In this document: positions 18,393 to 27,697 of the stretch, in pieces
Numbering within the stretch: position 1 is the first letter of the stretch
Layout: each line of letters opens with the position of its first letter
Assembly (NCBI GenBank): GCA_903862415.1
Contig: CAIOYD010000021.1
Location: 1 to 63,953, forward strand
Direction of reading: 5' to 3'
Length of the DNA: 63,953 nt
Source: an uncultured Oxalobacteraceae bacterium
GTDB lineage: Bacteria > Pseudomonadota > Gammaproteobacteria > Burkholderiales > Burkholderiaceae_D
Position numbers and translations under genes: made by a program
The notes under the pieces: model-generated
What the model was told of the DNA's origin: nothing
Database searches by the model: none
Seen by the model: only the letters and a program-made list of their open reading frames with translations

Positions 18393-21300
18393 ATGACCAA
18401 TCTTTTTTGGGATTTATTTGCGTCTGACGACACCGTCAACACACTCGAATCCCTGCTAACCAAGGCAGAAGGCGAACAACGCTTACGCGCGTTGGTCGCA
18501 CTGTCGTGGCAATTGCGACAACGCGATTACCGGCGCTCACTGGAATTGGCAGCACAGGCGGAACCATTGCTCACTGCGCTCCTGAGTGCGGACGAAGCAA
18601 AGCGCTGCCATGCGCGCACCCTGTTAATTCAGGCCGAAATCAAATCCCTGCATGCTGATCTGGATGATGGCGAACAGGAAGCCCACCGGGCACTGGCCAA
18701 ATTTGAAGCCCTCAATGATGCCATCGGAGTGGGCGACTGCCACTGGCTGCTGGCATACATCTGGCAGGATCGTGGCAACACCGCCAAGATCGACGAACAT
18801 TTATCGCTGGCATTGCATCACTATCAGGCTGCCGGAGAAATTCAGCGCACTGCCGCTCTCCAGGCACGGATTCTGGCACTGGCCGCTTTTGGCGATACCG
18901 GCGAAACCATGCAGCGCCTGTCGGCTTTATTTCCCGATCCGGGCCGATTCAATGACTATGTTTCGGCCTGGTTATTGACCACGCAGGCCACCATCGCGGC
19001 ACTCACCGATGACCCGGGTGCGGCCATCAAACTGGATTTACAGGCCTACCAACTTTTTCGCAGCACCGGGCAGATTCGTCAGGCACTCATCGGTGCAGCC
19101 AATGTAGCCGAAGGTTTTGCTACCCTGTCGGATATGGATGCGGCGTTGGAGTGGGCAGAAACCGGTTTATCACTGGCACGTCCGACCGACTGGCCCTACA
19201 GCATCGGTATTTGTCTGATGCAGGCCGGCGATGTTTTGCGGCAGCTTAACCGTTATGACGAATCCAAAACCAGTTTGCTCGAAGCTATCCAGCAAATGGG
19301 CAGCATGGCGCAATCCCGCGGTCACATTAATTCACTCAATCACCTCGGTATGCTGGCGCTCGATGAAGGCAATGCATTACAGGCGCTGGACTGGTTTTTA
19401 CAGATTGAACGCAATATTGCCGCCCAACGTGACCGTGATCAGCTCATCATCATGCTGCGTGGCCAGGCCACGGCGCTGTTGCGACTGGATCGCAAGGATG
19501 AGGCGCTGGTCAAGGTCAATGCCTCACTCAAACTGGCCCACGAACAGGGCAGTGCCGATGAGTTGATCAAATCCTTGCGCGTGCTGGCGGAACTGCATCA
19601 AAATTCAACGCTGGACCATCCGGCGGACATGAGTTCACCGAGTACCGCCCTGCACTATCTGAATCAGGCATTAAACATCGCCAAAAATGTCAACGGCTAT
19701 GCCATCCCGCCCGAATTACTTCTGCAGATCGCCACCGAATATGCCAGCTGCGGGGATTACAAGCAGGCCTATGAAAGTGGTCTTGCCGCGGCGGCGGCAC
19801 GTCAGAATTCACGCATCACTGAAGCACAAAATCGCGCCATCGCCATTCAGGTAAAACGTGAAATTGAGCGCATTCGGGTCGAAAACGAACAGCAGCTACA
19901 ACTGACCCAGGCTTTGCAAAACACCAATGCGACGCTCGAAACACTGGGACTGATTGGTCGTAAAATTACCGCCAGCCTCAATACCCAGGCCGTGCTCGAA
20001 GCGCTGCATCACCATGCCAATGATTTGCTCGACACCTGGACCTTTATTATTTACCTCTTCAATCCGGACAATACCCGGCTGCAGGTGGTTTTTGCCTTCG
20101 AACAGGGGCTGACCGATCCGTTCCCGTATTTCGAAATCGAGATTGACCATCCGAGCTCACTGGCGGCCCAGTGCGCGCGCGAAAACCGCGAAATTGTCAT
20201 GAACTCGGAACGCGAAGTACACAACACCATCCCGGGTACCAGAAAAGCCATCAGCTTGTTGTTTGCCCCACTGACTGTCGGTCAGCGCATGCTCGGTGTG
20301 ATGTCGATTCAGTCACCCAACATCGATGCCTACGGTGAGCGCGAATGTTCGATTTTCCGCACCCTGTGCGCCTATGGCGCGATTGCGCTCGATAATGCGG
20401 CGGCTTATACCGCAGTGGAAGCGGCGCGCCAGCGTGCCTTCATCCACGAACAGGAACTGCGCATTGCCGCGATTGCCTTTGAATCGCACGAAGGCATGTT
20501 TATTACCGATGCCAGGCTGTGCATCCTGCGGGTCAACCGGGCGTTTTCACTCATCACCGGCTATACTTCTGATGAGGTTATGAATCAGTCGCCGGCGATG
20601 TTTAAATCGTCCCGTCACGAAACCAATTTTTACCGCACCACCATCAGTACGGTTATCGAAGCCGGAACCTGGCAGGGGGAAGTCTGGACGCGACGCAAGA
20701 ATGGAGAAGATTTTCCATTATGGATTACCGTGACCGCCGCCCGTTCGCTCGACGATGTCATCACCCATTATATTTTTTCACTGGTCGACATCACCGATCG
20801 CAAACTGGCCGAAGACGAAATTCGCAATCTGGCTTTTTATGATCCGCTGACAAAATTACCGAATCGTCGCCTGCTGGCTGAACGACTGCAACATGCGCTG
20901 GCCACGAGTTCGCGGACTGAAAAGGAAGGCGCGTTATTATTTATCGATCTGGATAACTTCAAAAATCTCAATGACACCCGCGGCCATGATATCGGCGATT
21001 TACTGCTCGAAGAAGTGGGTAACCGACTCTCACTCTGCCTGCGCCAAGGTGATACGGCTGCACGTCTTGGCGGCGATGAATTTGTGGTGCTGCTTGAGGA
21101 ATTAAGCGAAAATCCGCGCCAGGCAGCTGAACTGGCCGAACTGGTGTCGCAAAAAATTCAGCTCGAGCTGAACCGGCCATATGTACTCAAAGCCAAAACC
21201 CATCACATTTCACCCAGTATTGGCGTAACCCTGTTCCAGTCGCATAACGTCACGGTCGACGATTTACTCAAGCAGGCCGATCTGGCGATGTATCAAGCCA

Positions 21301-22130
21301 AAGATGCCGGCCGCAACACCATCCGTTTCTTTGATCCGGAAATGCAAAAAACGGTGGATGCGCATGCAGCGCTGGAAACCGATTTGCGTCAGGCGCTCGC
21401 GAGTCAACAGTTTGTGTTGCATTATCAGATTCAGGTAAACAGCGTCAATCAGATCATCGGCGCTGAAGCCCTCATACGCTGGAATCATCCGGAGCGCGGC
21501 ATGGTCTCGCCGGCCGAATTTATTCCGCTGGCGGAAAACAATGGTTTGATTTTACCTCTGGGTGACTGGGTACTGGATCAGGCCTGTCAACAGTTGCGGT
21601 ACTGGTCTCAACACCCTGATACCCGCGATCTGACTCTGGCCGTCAATATCAGTGCGCGCCAATTCCATGATCACCATTTTGTCGACACCGTCATGGCCAC
21701 GCTGAAACGCCACCAGGCCAATCCGGGCAAACTCAAACTCGAACTGACCGAAAGTATTTTACTCAAGGACATCGTCGCCGTGATTGAAAAAATGCGCTCA
21801 TTGATGCAGCTGGGCGTGTGTTTTTCACTCGATGATTTTGGCACCGGTTATTCTTCACTGGCGTATTTGAAGCGACTACCACTGGAACAATTAAAAATCG
21901 ATCAATCTTTTGTACGCGATATTTTTATCGACAGTAATGATCTCGCCATTGTGCGTGCCATTGTCACGCTTGGCCTGAGTCTGGGTCTGGCCATCATCGC
22001 CGAAGGAGTCGAAACAGCCGACCAGCGCGACTTTTTACATGCCTGTGGCTGCCGCATGTTCCAGGGTTACTTTTTTGGCCGCCCCATGCCTGCTCATCTG
22101 ATCGATTTCAGCTCTCAGCGTGCAACTTAA
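18393..22130 (+). CDS. TPR-GAF-PAS-GGDEF-EAL c-di-GMP protein
   Basis: A 1245-residue sensory c-di-GMP enzyme; I use the ATG at 18393 rather than an in-frame TTG at 18348. Residues about 1-500 are TPR-like helical repeats, then a coiled coil (about 480-520). A GAF domain follows (about 520-690), then a PAS domain (about 710-830; ITGYTSDEVMNQSPAMFKSSRH). The GGDEF domain (about 840-1000) has RLGGDEF and an RQGD I-site. The EAL domain (about 1010-1260) has EALIRWNHPERG, ESILL and DDFGTGYSSLAYLKRLPL. Both active sites look intact, so it may make and break c-di-GMP. No transmembrane segment is visible, so it is probably cytosolic. Confidence 0.93.
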   Translation: MTNLFWDLFASDDTVNTLESLLTKAEGEQRLRALVALSWQLRQRDYRRSLELAAQAEPLLTALLSADEAKRCHARTLLIQAEIKSLHADLDDGEQEAHRALAKFEALNDAIGVGDCHWLLAYIWQDRGNTAKIDEHLSLALHHYQAAGEIQRTAALQARILALAAFGDTGETMQRLSALFPDPGRFNDYVSAWLLTTQATIAALTDDPGAAIKLDLQAYQLFRSTGQIRQALIGAANVAEGFATLSDMDAALEWAETGLSLARPTDWPYSIGICLMQAGDVLRQLNRYDESKTSLLEAIQQMGSMAQSRGHINSLNHLGMLALDEGNALQALDWFLQIERNIAAQRDRDQLIIMLRGQATALLRLDRKDEALVKVNASLKLAHEQGSADELIKSLRVLAELHQNSTLDHPADMSSPSTALHYLNQALNIAKNVNGYAIPPELLLQIATEYASCGDYKQAYESGLAAAAARQNSRITEAQNRAIAIQVKREIERIRVENEQQLQLTQALQNTNATLETLGLIGRKITASLNTQAVLEALHHHANDLLDTWTFIIYLFNPDNTRLQVVFAFEQGLTDPFPYFEIEIDHPSSLAAQCARENREIVMNSEREVHNTIPGTRKAISLLFAPLTVGQRMLGVMSIQSPNIDAYGERECSIFRTLCAYGAIALDNAAAYTAVEAARQRAFIHEQELRIAAIAFESHEGMFITDARLCILRVNRAFSLITGYTSDEVMNQSPAMFKSSRHETNFYRTTISTVIEAGTWQGEVWTRRKNGEDFPLWITVTAARSLDDVITHYIFSLVDITDRKLAEDEIRNLAFYDPLTKLPNRRLLAERLQHALATSSRTEKEGALLFIDLDNFKNLNDTRGHDIGDLLLEEVGNRLSLCLRQGDTAARLGGDEFVVLLEELSENPRQAAELAELVSQKIQLELNRPYVLKAKTHHISPSIGVTLFQSHNVTVDDLLKQADLAMYQAKDAGRNTIRFFDPEMQKTVDAHAALETDLRQALASQQFVLHYQIQVNSVNQIIGAEALIRWNHPERGMVSPAEFIPLAENNGLILPLGDWVLDQACQQLRYWSQHPDTRDLTLAVNISARQFHDHHFVDTVMATLKRHQANPGKLKLELTESILLKDIVAVIEKMRSLMQLGVCFSLDDFGTGYSSLAYLKRLPLEQLKIDQSFVRDIFIDSNDLAIVRAIVTLGLSLGLAIIAEGVETADQRDFLHACGCRMFQGYFFGRPMPAHLIDFSSQRAT

Positions 22131-22208
22131 GCTGCGACTGGTGGACTACTGAGCGCGCATCAATGCTAAAATCGCCCACTTTAGCGTCCGCTGCCAGCAC
22201 ACTGCTTC

Positions 22209-23033
22209 ATGTCTACTTATCTCAACCGTGTTTTTAATGAAAATGCCTTAAGCGGTTTAACCCGCATTCCCGAGGCGTCGGTTGATCTGATCATTGCCGA
22301 TCCGCCTTACAGTCTGGGCAAAGATTACGGCAACGATTCCGACAAACTCGACACTGCGGCCTATCTGTCCTGGATGGAGCAATGGATCGATGCGATCCTG
22401 CCCAAATTAAAACCCAGCGGCAGCCTGTATATTTTTCTGACCTGGCGCTATTCGCCGGAAATTTTTGTCATGCTCAAGCAACGTCTGACGATGATGAATG
22501 AAATCATCTGGGACCGGCGCGTGCCTTCGATGGGCGGCAGTGTACGCAGTTACACCTCGGTGCATGACACCATCGGTTTTTTTGTCAAAGAAAAAGGCTA
22601 TTACTTTGATCTCGATGCGGTGCGCATTCCTTACGATGCCGAAACCAAAAAGGCCCGCTCCCGCAGCCGTTTTGTCGGCGCTAAATGGCTCGAAGTTGGC
22701 TACAACCCCAAAGATTTATGGAGTGTCTCACGGGTACACAAAAGTGATCCGGAACGCGCCGACCATCCAACCCAGAAACCGCTGGAAATTATTGAGCGCA
22801 TGATCAAGGCGTCATGCCCCCAGGGTGGCCTGGTACTCGACCCGTTTATGGGCAGCGGCACCACGGCCGTGGCAGCCAGTCGCACCGGACGCCAGTTTGT
22901 CGGTTTTGAATTAAACCGCGATTACTGTGACATCATCGAGCAGCGTTTAGCCAGCCCCGAAGCCTTGCCGGTGGCAAACAATAACCAGCCAACAGAACCA
23001 ATACGTGCCAAACTAAGCGCTAAAACGGCCTGA
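22209..23033 (+). CDS. Solitary site-specific DNA methyltransferase
   Basis: A 274-residue amino-methyltransferase (N4-cytosine or N6-adenine class). The catalytic motif ADPPYSLGKDYGND (DPPY) comes first at about residues 30-43, and the SAM motif LDPFMGSGTTAVAASRTGRQ near residues 208-227, the beta-class order. In between are SLYIFLTWRYSPEIF and HPTQKPLEIIERMI. No restriction enzyme gene is adjacent, so it is an orphan, possibly regulatory like CcrM or Dam. It lies just upstream of minCDE but has its own spacing. The target site cannot be read from the sequence. Confidence 0.9.
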   Translation: MSTYLNRVFNENALSGLTRIPEASVDLIIADPPYSLGKDYGNDSDKLDTAAYLSWMEQWIDAILPKLKPSGSLYIFLTWRYSPEIFVMLKQRLTMMNEIIWDRRVPSMGGSVRSYTSVHDTIGFFVKEKGYYFDLDAVRIPYDAETKKARSRSRFVGAKWLEVGYNPKDLWSVSRVHKSDPERADHPTQKPLEIIERMIKASCPQGGLVLDPFMGSGTTAVAASRTGRQFVGFELNRDYCDIIEQRLASPEALPVANNNQPTEPIRAKLSAKTA

Positions 23034-23338
23034 AACCAGCCACAAACTGCCACTTATACGTATTTATTTTGATTTATGTCATGCAGAAGTCATGAATTTG
23101 CATTATTATTGAACCAACTGCTGTACATGCAAAAGATAGGCATGACGGAAGCTAGGTGTGAATGATCCGACTCAGCTCGATTGGCGTAAAGCTGTCAGCG
23201 ACAGTCGATCATCATACCGTACCAGATTCCCCCTTTCCCCCATAAAAACCTCCCTGCCTGCGCGATTTTATTGCTTATCAACCTGCATTTCGGGTGATAA
23301 TGCCACATCTTGTTTTAATCTCAGGCCCGATCATCTTC
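23034..23338. other. Intergenic region before minC
   Basis: No gene seen. A promoter-like GATAAT at 23296-23301 sits 38 bases before the minC start and overlaps the apparent upstream in-frame ATG at 23294, an argument that the real start is the later one. The earlier part (23040-23280) shows no repeat or structure I can name. Confidence 0.5.
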
Positions 23339-24085
23339 ATGCAAACGACTACCCAACGTAAACCGATAGAAATTAAAATTTCCACCGTCGTCGCTATTGC
23401 CGTTATTTTGCATTCAGCCGATATGGCGGTGCTCGATCAGGCATTAAAACAACTCACGGCCAATTCCAGCGATTATTACTCTGATGAATGTGCGGTTCTC
23501 GACGTCGGCCAGATCGACTGCACCGAAGTCGACTGGACTGCACTGATCGCGCTGATCAAAGCCCATGGCATCCATGTGGTGGCCGTGCGCAATGCGCCGG
23601 AAAGCGCTGAAGACCAGATTACCACCCTCGGCCTGACTATCGATCTCGGCAGCAAGGTCGCGCCGGTCTTGGCGACTCCAGAGCCCGAACCGGTGCCGGT
23701 GCCGCAACCTGCGCCAGCGCAGGCAGTCATGCCAGCTGCTACCCTGCCACCCATGATCATTGACACACCGGTACGTGGCGGCCAACGGATTTATGCGCGC
23801 GGCACCGATCTGATCATTACCGCCGTCGTCAACAGCGGCGCAGAAGTCATCGCCGATGGCAGCATTCATATTTATGCGCCGCTGCGTGGCCGGGCGCTCG
23901 CTGGTGCCTCCGGCAACACCGAAGCGCGTATTTTTGCCATGAGTCTGGAAGCCGAATTGGTCTCGATTGCGGGGATTTATCGCACTTTTGAGAATGGCTA
24001 TCCGCCTCTGGCAGCAAATTCCCCATTACAAATTAAATTAAATGGCGATAAAATCGATGTCGTTGCCATTACGTCACATAATTAA
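23339..24085 (+). CDS. minC: Septum site-determining protein MinC
   Basis: An FtsZ-assembly inhibitor that blocks division at the poles. From [15 protein letters not shown] the protein has 248 residues: an N-terminal FtsZ-binding domain (about 1-100) and a Pro-rich linker ([15 protein letters not shown], about residues 113-130). A C-terminal beta-helix dimer/MinD-binding domain follows, with [45 protein letters not shown] and [17 protein letters not shown]. An ATG at 23294 would add 15 unlikely residues. minD follows after 27 bases; minCDE form one operon. Confidence 0.95.
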   Translation: MQTTTQRKPIEIKISTVVAIAVILHSADMAVLDQALKQLTANSSDYYSDECAVLDVGQIDCTEVDWTALIALIKAHGIHVVAVRNAPESAEDQITTLGLTIDLGSKVAPVLATPEPEPVPVPQPAPAQAVMPAATLPPMIIDTPVRGGQRIYARGTDLIITAVVNSGAEVIADGSIHIYAPLRGRALAGASGNTEARIFAMSLEAELVSIAGIYRTFENGYPPLAANSPLQIKLNGDKIDVVAITSHN

Positions 24086-24112
24086 TCAGTCGTTTTTTAC
24101 TAAGGAGCCAAT

Positions 24113-24928
24113 GTGGCAAGAATTATCGTTATCACTTCCGGCAAGGGCGGCGTTGGTAAAACCACGTCTTCTGCCAGCTTTGCCACCGGTCTGGCATTAC
24201 GCGGCCATAAAACCGCTGTTATCGATTTTGACGTCGGTCTGCGCAATCTTGATCTGATCATGGGGTGTGAACGCCGTGTGGTTTATGACCTGATCAATGT
24301 CGTCAGCGGTGAAGCCAATCTGCGCCAGGCGCTGATCAAGGATAAACACTGCGACAACCTGTTTATTTTGCCCGCTTCGCAAACACGTGATAAAGATGCC
24401 CTCACCGAAGAAGGTGTTGAACGGGTACTCAACGAATTGATCCAGATGGATTTTGAATACATCATTTGTGATTCGCCAGCCGGTATCGAACATGGCGCCA
24501 TCATGGCACTGACCTTTGCCGATGAAGCTATTGTGGTGACTAATCCGGAAGTCTCTTCCGTGCGCGACTCCGACCGCATCCTCGGCATCATTCAGGCCAG
24601 ATCCCGACGTGCCCTCAATGGCGGCGAACCAGTCAAGGAACATTTGCTCATTACCCGTTATTCACCCAAGCGGGTCGATGCCGGTGAAATGCTGTCGCAT
24701 CAGGATGTGCAGGAAATTTTACGTATCCCGCTCATCGGTATCATTCCGGAATCGGAAACCGTATTGCATGCCTCCAATCAGGGAAATCCGGCCATTCATT
24801 TAACCGGCAGCGATGTATCGCTGGCCTATGAAGATGTGGTGGGTCGTTTCCTCGGTGAAGATTTGCCGCTGCGCTTCATGGATTATGAAAAACCGGGCTT
24901 ATTAAAACGCATTTTTGGAGTGAAGTAA
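24113..24928 (+). CDS. minD: Septum site-determining ATPase MinD
   Basis: A membrane-associated ATPase that recruits MinC and oscillates with MinE. 271 residues from a GTG start with AAGGAG just upstream; a frame-shifted ATG two bases earlier is not the start. The deviant Walker A is SGKGGVGKTT at about residues 9-18 and the switch regions are VIDFDVGLRNLDLIMG and YIICDSPAGIEHGA. The C-terminal amphipathic helix GLLKRIFGVK is the membrane-targeting sequence. It overlaps minE by one base (TAATG), so translation is coupled. Confidence 0.97.
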   Translation: MARIIVITSGKGGVGKTTSSASFATGLALRGHKTAVIDFDVGLRNLDLIMGCERRVVYDLINVVSGEANLRQALIKDKHCDNLFILPASQTRDKDALTEEGVERVLNELIQMDFEYIICDSPAGIEHGAIMALTFADEAIVVTNPEVSSVRDSDRILGIIQARSRRALNGGEPVKEHLLITRYSPKRVDAGEMLSHQDVQEILRIPLIGIIPESETVLHASNQGNPAIHLTGSDVSLAYEDVVGRFLGEDLPLRFMDYEKPGLLKRIFGVK

Positions 24929-25191
24929 TGGCCTTACTTTCCTTTTTATTCAATACCAAACCGAAGACGGCATCGTTTGCCAAAGAGCGTCTGCAAATTA
25001 TTATCGCCCGTGAACGCAGTGGTCGTTCCGGCTATGATTTTTTGCCCGCTCTGCATGCTGAACTGATTGCCGTGATTTCCAAGTACACCAAAGTCGATCC
25101 GAAAGACATCACCCTGTCGCTCGACCGCAAGGGTGATCTGGAAGTCCTCGATGTGAACGTGGTGCTGCCCGAAGTCGAACTGCGCAGTTAA
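24928..25191 (+). CDS. minE: Cell division topological specificity factor MinE
   Basis: 87 residues, full length. The N-terminal helix/membrane-targeting region is MALLSFLFNTKPKTASFAK, then the anti-MinCD contact region (ERLQIIIARER), then the dimerisation domain (YDFLPALHAELIAVISKYTKV, VLDVNVVLPEV). It stimulates MinD ATPase and restricts MinCD to the poles. Its start is inside the minD stop. Confidence 0.97.
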   Translation: MALLSFLFNTKPKTASFAKERLQIIIARERSGRSGYDFLPALHAELIAVISKYTKVDPKDITLSLDRKGDLEVLDVNVVLPEVELRS

Positions 25192-25206
25192 GCACTCACC
25201 ATGAAG

Positions 25207-25232
25207 ACTCAGGAATCAACAGGTTCCTGAGT
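25207..25232 (+). terminator. Hairpin after minE (weak terminator candidate)
   Basis: ACTCAGGAA (25207-25215) pairs perfectly with TTCCTGAGT (25224-25232) over an 8-base loop. There is no T-run afterwards, so it is either a weak terminator or an mRNA 3'-end stabiliser. Confidence 0.45.
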
Positions 25233-25389
25233 TGCCTGCCCACTTGCAAAGTTGTTAATTCGCAACAGAAATTTCACGAAGTGGCAATTTAACGCTGAAT
25301 TTACAAAAAAGTTGCGTTGATTTTACAATTGCTCGCAAGCTGGTTTACCATCCTCAGTTAATCCCTGCAAAACACCCTCATTCAAACCT

Positions 25390-26079
25390 ATGCGAATTGC
25401 CGTTCTTGACGATGACATCAATCTATTGGATTTAGTCAGTTCCATACTGAATTCGGCTGGACACAGCGTCCATGGCTTTTCCAGTGGCAAGGACATGATC
25501 CATCATCTGCGGCGCGAGAGTTATGACATGCTCATACTCGACTGGCAGGTACCGGATTTAAGCGGTACCGAAGTCATGCACTGGGTGCGGGAAAAGCTTC
25601 CGGCCAATCTGCCCATCCTGTTTATGACCAGTCGCTCGGGTGAAGATGACATCGTCGCCGGACTGGCCGCCGGTGCGGATGATTACATGATCAAGCCAAT
25701 ACGACGCGGTGAACTGGTTGCTCGCGTGCAGGCGTTGCTGCGCCGCGCCTACCCCCATCAACATGTGCCCGAACATCTGGAATTTGGTAATTACGTGTTT
25801 GAAACCCGTTCGGCCCGGCTCAGCCACAAAGGTAACCCGATAGAACTGACGCAGAAAGAATTTGATCTGGCCTTACTGCTGTTCCGCAATCTGGGACGGC
25901 CCTTATCGCGCGCCTACATTTTGGAAGCAGTCTGGTCGCGCGACATCGAAGTGCCTTCACGCACTATGGACACGCATATTTCCCGGGTGCGCAGCAAGCT
26001 GCAACTGCGCCCGGAAAACGGCTTCCGTCTCGCACCGGTGTACAGCTATGGCTATCGGCTGGAGCAGATTGTCGCGTAG
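25390..26079 (+). CDS. OmpR-family response regulator
   Basis: A 229-residue two-component response regulator. The receiver domain (1-120) has acidic DDD at 7-9, phospho-acceptor D51 (LILDWQVPD), T80 (LFMTSR) and K102 (DYMIKP). The C-terminal winged helix (about 130-227) contains LTQKEFDLALLLFRNLGRPL, DTHISRVRSKLQ and YSYGYRLEQ. No histidine kinase gene is adjacent, so it is orphan here. The next gene starts 11 bases after its stop, so they are probably co-transcribed. Regulated genes are unknown. Confidence 0.93.
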   Translation: MRIAVLDDDINLLDLVSSILNSAGHSVHGFSSGKDMIHHLRRESYDMLILDWQVPDLSGTEVMHWVREKLPANLPILFMTSRSGEDDIVAGLAAGADDYMIKPIRRGELVARVQALLRRAYPHQHVPEHLEFGNYVFETRSARLSHKGNPIELTQKEFDLALLLFRNLGRPLSRAYILEAVWSRDIEVPSRTMDTHISRVRSKLQLRPENGFRLAPVYSYGYRLEQIVA

Positions 26080-26090
26080 TCAGGAGCAAC

Positions 26091-26795
26091 ATGACGAACA
26101 CCGAACTTCCTTTTCGTGCCACCACTGAGCAGGCTTGTGACTGGCTGGCGCTGCAAACCGGAACACCCTGGACACTGGCACGTCTGATTGAACACGGCTT
26201 GACACCCTTTGTCTGGCTGGACTACGACGCCAACATGCCTGAGTTGTTCGATAATGCCACCGGCGGATACCCGGCACCGATTTTTTTCGCTGCCGACACC
26301 CAACGGCTTGCGGCCGGCAGTGAAGATGTTCTCATCACCATCACCAAAGACGTGTATTCGATCGTGATACAGCTCAAGCCGCCAGGCATACGTCGCGCTT
26401 TGCATGAATTGCGTTTTTTAAAAAAAGCCGTGCAGCAATTGGCGGATCAACTCAAGCGTGCAGCCCTTCCCCCCGTCGTCAAGCTGGCCCAGGAATCCCG
26501 TGAGGGCATACCCAAAGAACAGGTCATGACTGCGTTTGCTGGTCTGGTTAACATCAACCTCGAACAGGCCTTGGCCAGCGGTGGCGGCATCTTTGGTGAT
26601 GAGGGGGCGCGAATTAAAGGCAGCGGCAAAAAGGGTAAAAATAAAACCCTGTGGAACCCAGTCACATTAGCGCTGGGACTGCATGACGTGCACCGGGTAC
26701 CGATGTCGCATCTGAAAAGAGCTTTTGTATCGCACAATTTTCTGGAACCATGGTCAGCCAACTGGCAACAGACGCTGGCGCTTCTGGACGCGTGA
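26091..26795 (+). CDS. Unknown 234-aa protein
   Basis: I do not recognise this protein. A good ribosome site (CAGGAGCAAC) precedes the ATG. It is soluble, with an acidic N-terminal half (ATTEQACDWLALQTGTPWTLARLIEHG, FVWLDYDANMPELF) and a basic middle (RFLKKAVQQLADQLKRA, a possible coiled coil at about residues 105-125). A Gly/Lys-rich stretch follows at about residues 163-185 (ASGGGIFGDE, IKGSGKKGKNKTLWNP). It directly follows the orphan response regulator and could act with it, but nothing in the sequence shows how. Confidence 0.7.
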   Translation: MTNTELPFRATTEQACDWLALQTGTPWTLARLIEHGLTPFVWLDYDANMPELFDNATGGYPAPIFFAADTQRLAAGSEDVLITITKDVYSIVIQLKPPGIRRALHELRFLKKAVQQLADQLKRAALPPVVKLAQESREGIPKEQVMTAFAGLVNINLEQALASGGGIFGDEGARIKGSGKKGKNKTLWNPVTLALGLHDVHRVPMSHLKRAFVSHNFLEPWSANWQQTLALLDA

Positions 26796-26798
26796 CCG

Positions 26799-26903
26799 AT
26801 GTGCATCAATTACCAGCCTGCGACTCGACAACAACTCAACGAGCACTTTCACGCACCCATTCAAGCCAACAGGTTGTTATCGTCTTATCCAGCAGAATTG
26901 ATG
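26799..26903 (+). pseudogene. Remnant of an SRAP/YedK-type (SOS response-associated) peptidase
   Basis: The frame starting at 26799 reads MCINYQPATRQQLNEHF, which matches the opening of the SRAP family, where the Met is removed and Cys2 is catalytic and senses abasic sites. After about 35 codons (SSYPAELMR) the similarity ends, and no His or Glu of the active site follows. No full gene can be recovered in any frame before the neighbouring minus-strand gene at 26972. It is therefore a short degraded 5' fragment. The family call rests on 15-20 residues only. Confidence 0.5.
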
Positions 26904-26971
26904 CGGGCAATGAACGCACCCACAGCGCGAGCGGCCAATAAAGTAACCATAGGCACAACCCGTTTCATTTG

Positions 26972-27697
26972 CTATTCAAGCATGGCATGCTGCGACTGCA
27001 GAAAGGTGCTTGATAAATCATACGCTTGCCCCTTGGTTTGGTAATCCTTCACAATCTTCTCACCTAATGCATTTGCAGTGGTTTCCAGAACCCTGCAATT
27101 CTGCATTTTCGGAAGATCTGAAATTTGCCGCTCTATTTCCAGAGCAGCACTTTTCCCCAATTCATAATGAGCAAGTTGATGTAAGCGCAGTGCTTCATAA
27201 AATAGATTGAATTTTTCCTGCTGAGCAGAGGTCGCATTGACCAATTTAGGCAATACGATTCTGGAACTCAACGTCGCGTAGATGCTGCTGATCCAACAGG
27301 CATTTCCATACTTTTCTTGCGACCATTGGAAATGCCAATTGACATACCAAGTTGTCTGACCATAGGCAATGCCACCGTTTGAATGAATGCTGGAAGCCGA
27401 TTGCAGGATCGCTTCCAAAGATTGCTGTGGATGGGCCGTGGCGATGTAATGGGAATACTCCGGAGGATCAAGGTCCGTGGTCCAGTTCTTTAAGGTAAAG
27501 AACAAACTGACCGTACCCAATATGGCATAAAGAGCTATGTAATTCCAAAATGAAGTCGGATCGTCATCACGATAGACCGGGGTAGAAAAGCGCCGTGTGA
27601 TCCTGCCTTGAATTAAACTGACCACAACTACGATAAAAAAAATGGCGCTAAAAAACAATAGGGGGTGAAACATAAACAAATTGAGTGGATTGGACAC
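26972..27697 (-). CDS. DUF922-like membrane protein (putative metalloprotease relative)
   Basis: 241 residues. Two membrane segments at about residues 8-30 (FHPLLFFSAIFFIVVVVSLI) and 52-70 (YIALYAILGTVSLFFTL). The C-terminal domain resembles DUF922 (a suspected Zn-protease family) in VNWHFQWSQ, IYATLSSRIVLPKL, LRLHQLAHYELG and TANALGEKIVKDYQTKGQAYD. In that family the helix usually reads HExGH; here it is HQLAH, so the Glu is a Gln and activity is doubtful. Expected in the inner membrane with a periplasmic domain. Convergent with the SRAP remnant. Confidence 0.65.
   Translation of the reverse strand: MSNPLNLFMFHPLLFFSAIFFIVVVVSLIQGRITRRFSTPVYRDDDPTSFWNYIALYAILGTVSLFFTLKNWTTDLDPPEYSHYIATAHPQQSLEAILQSASSIHSNGGIAYGQTTWYVNWHFQWSQEKYGNACWISSIYATLSSRIVLPKLVNATSAQQEKFNLFYEALRLHQLAHYELGKSAALEIERQISDLPKMQNCRVLETTANALGEKIVKDYQTKGQAYDLSSTFLQSQHAMLE

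Noticed and set aside
23158-23361. Short open frame before minC
   Set aside because: No ribosome site, no known residues, and it overlaps the minC promoter-like box and start.
25207-25232. Strong terminator after minE
   Set aside because: Stem is good but no T-run follows; listed only as a weak candidate.
26799-27044. An 81-aa plus-strand gene
   Set aside because: Only the first about 35 codons match the SRAP start; the rest runs into the antisense of a minus-strand gene, so I call only a remnant.
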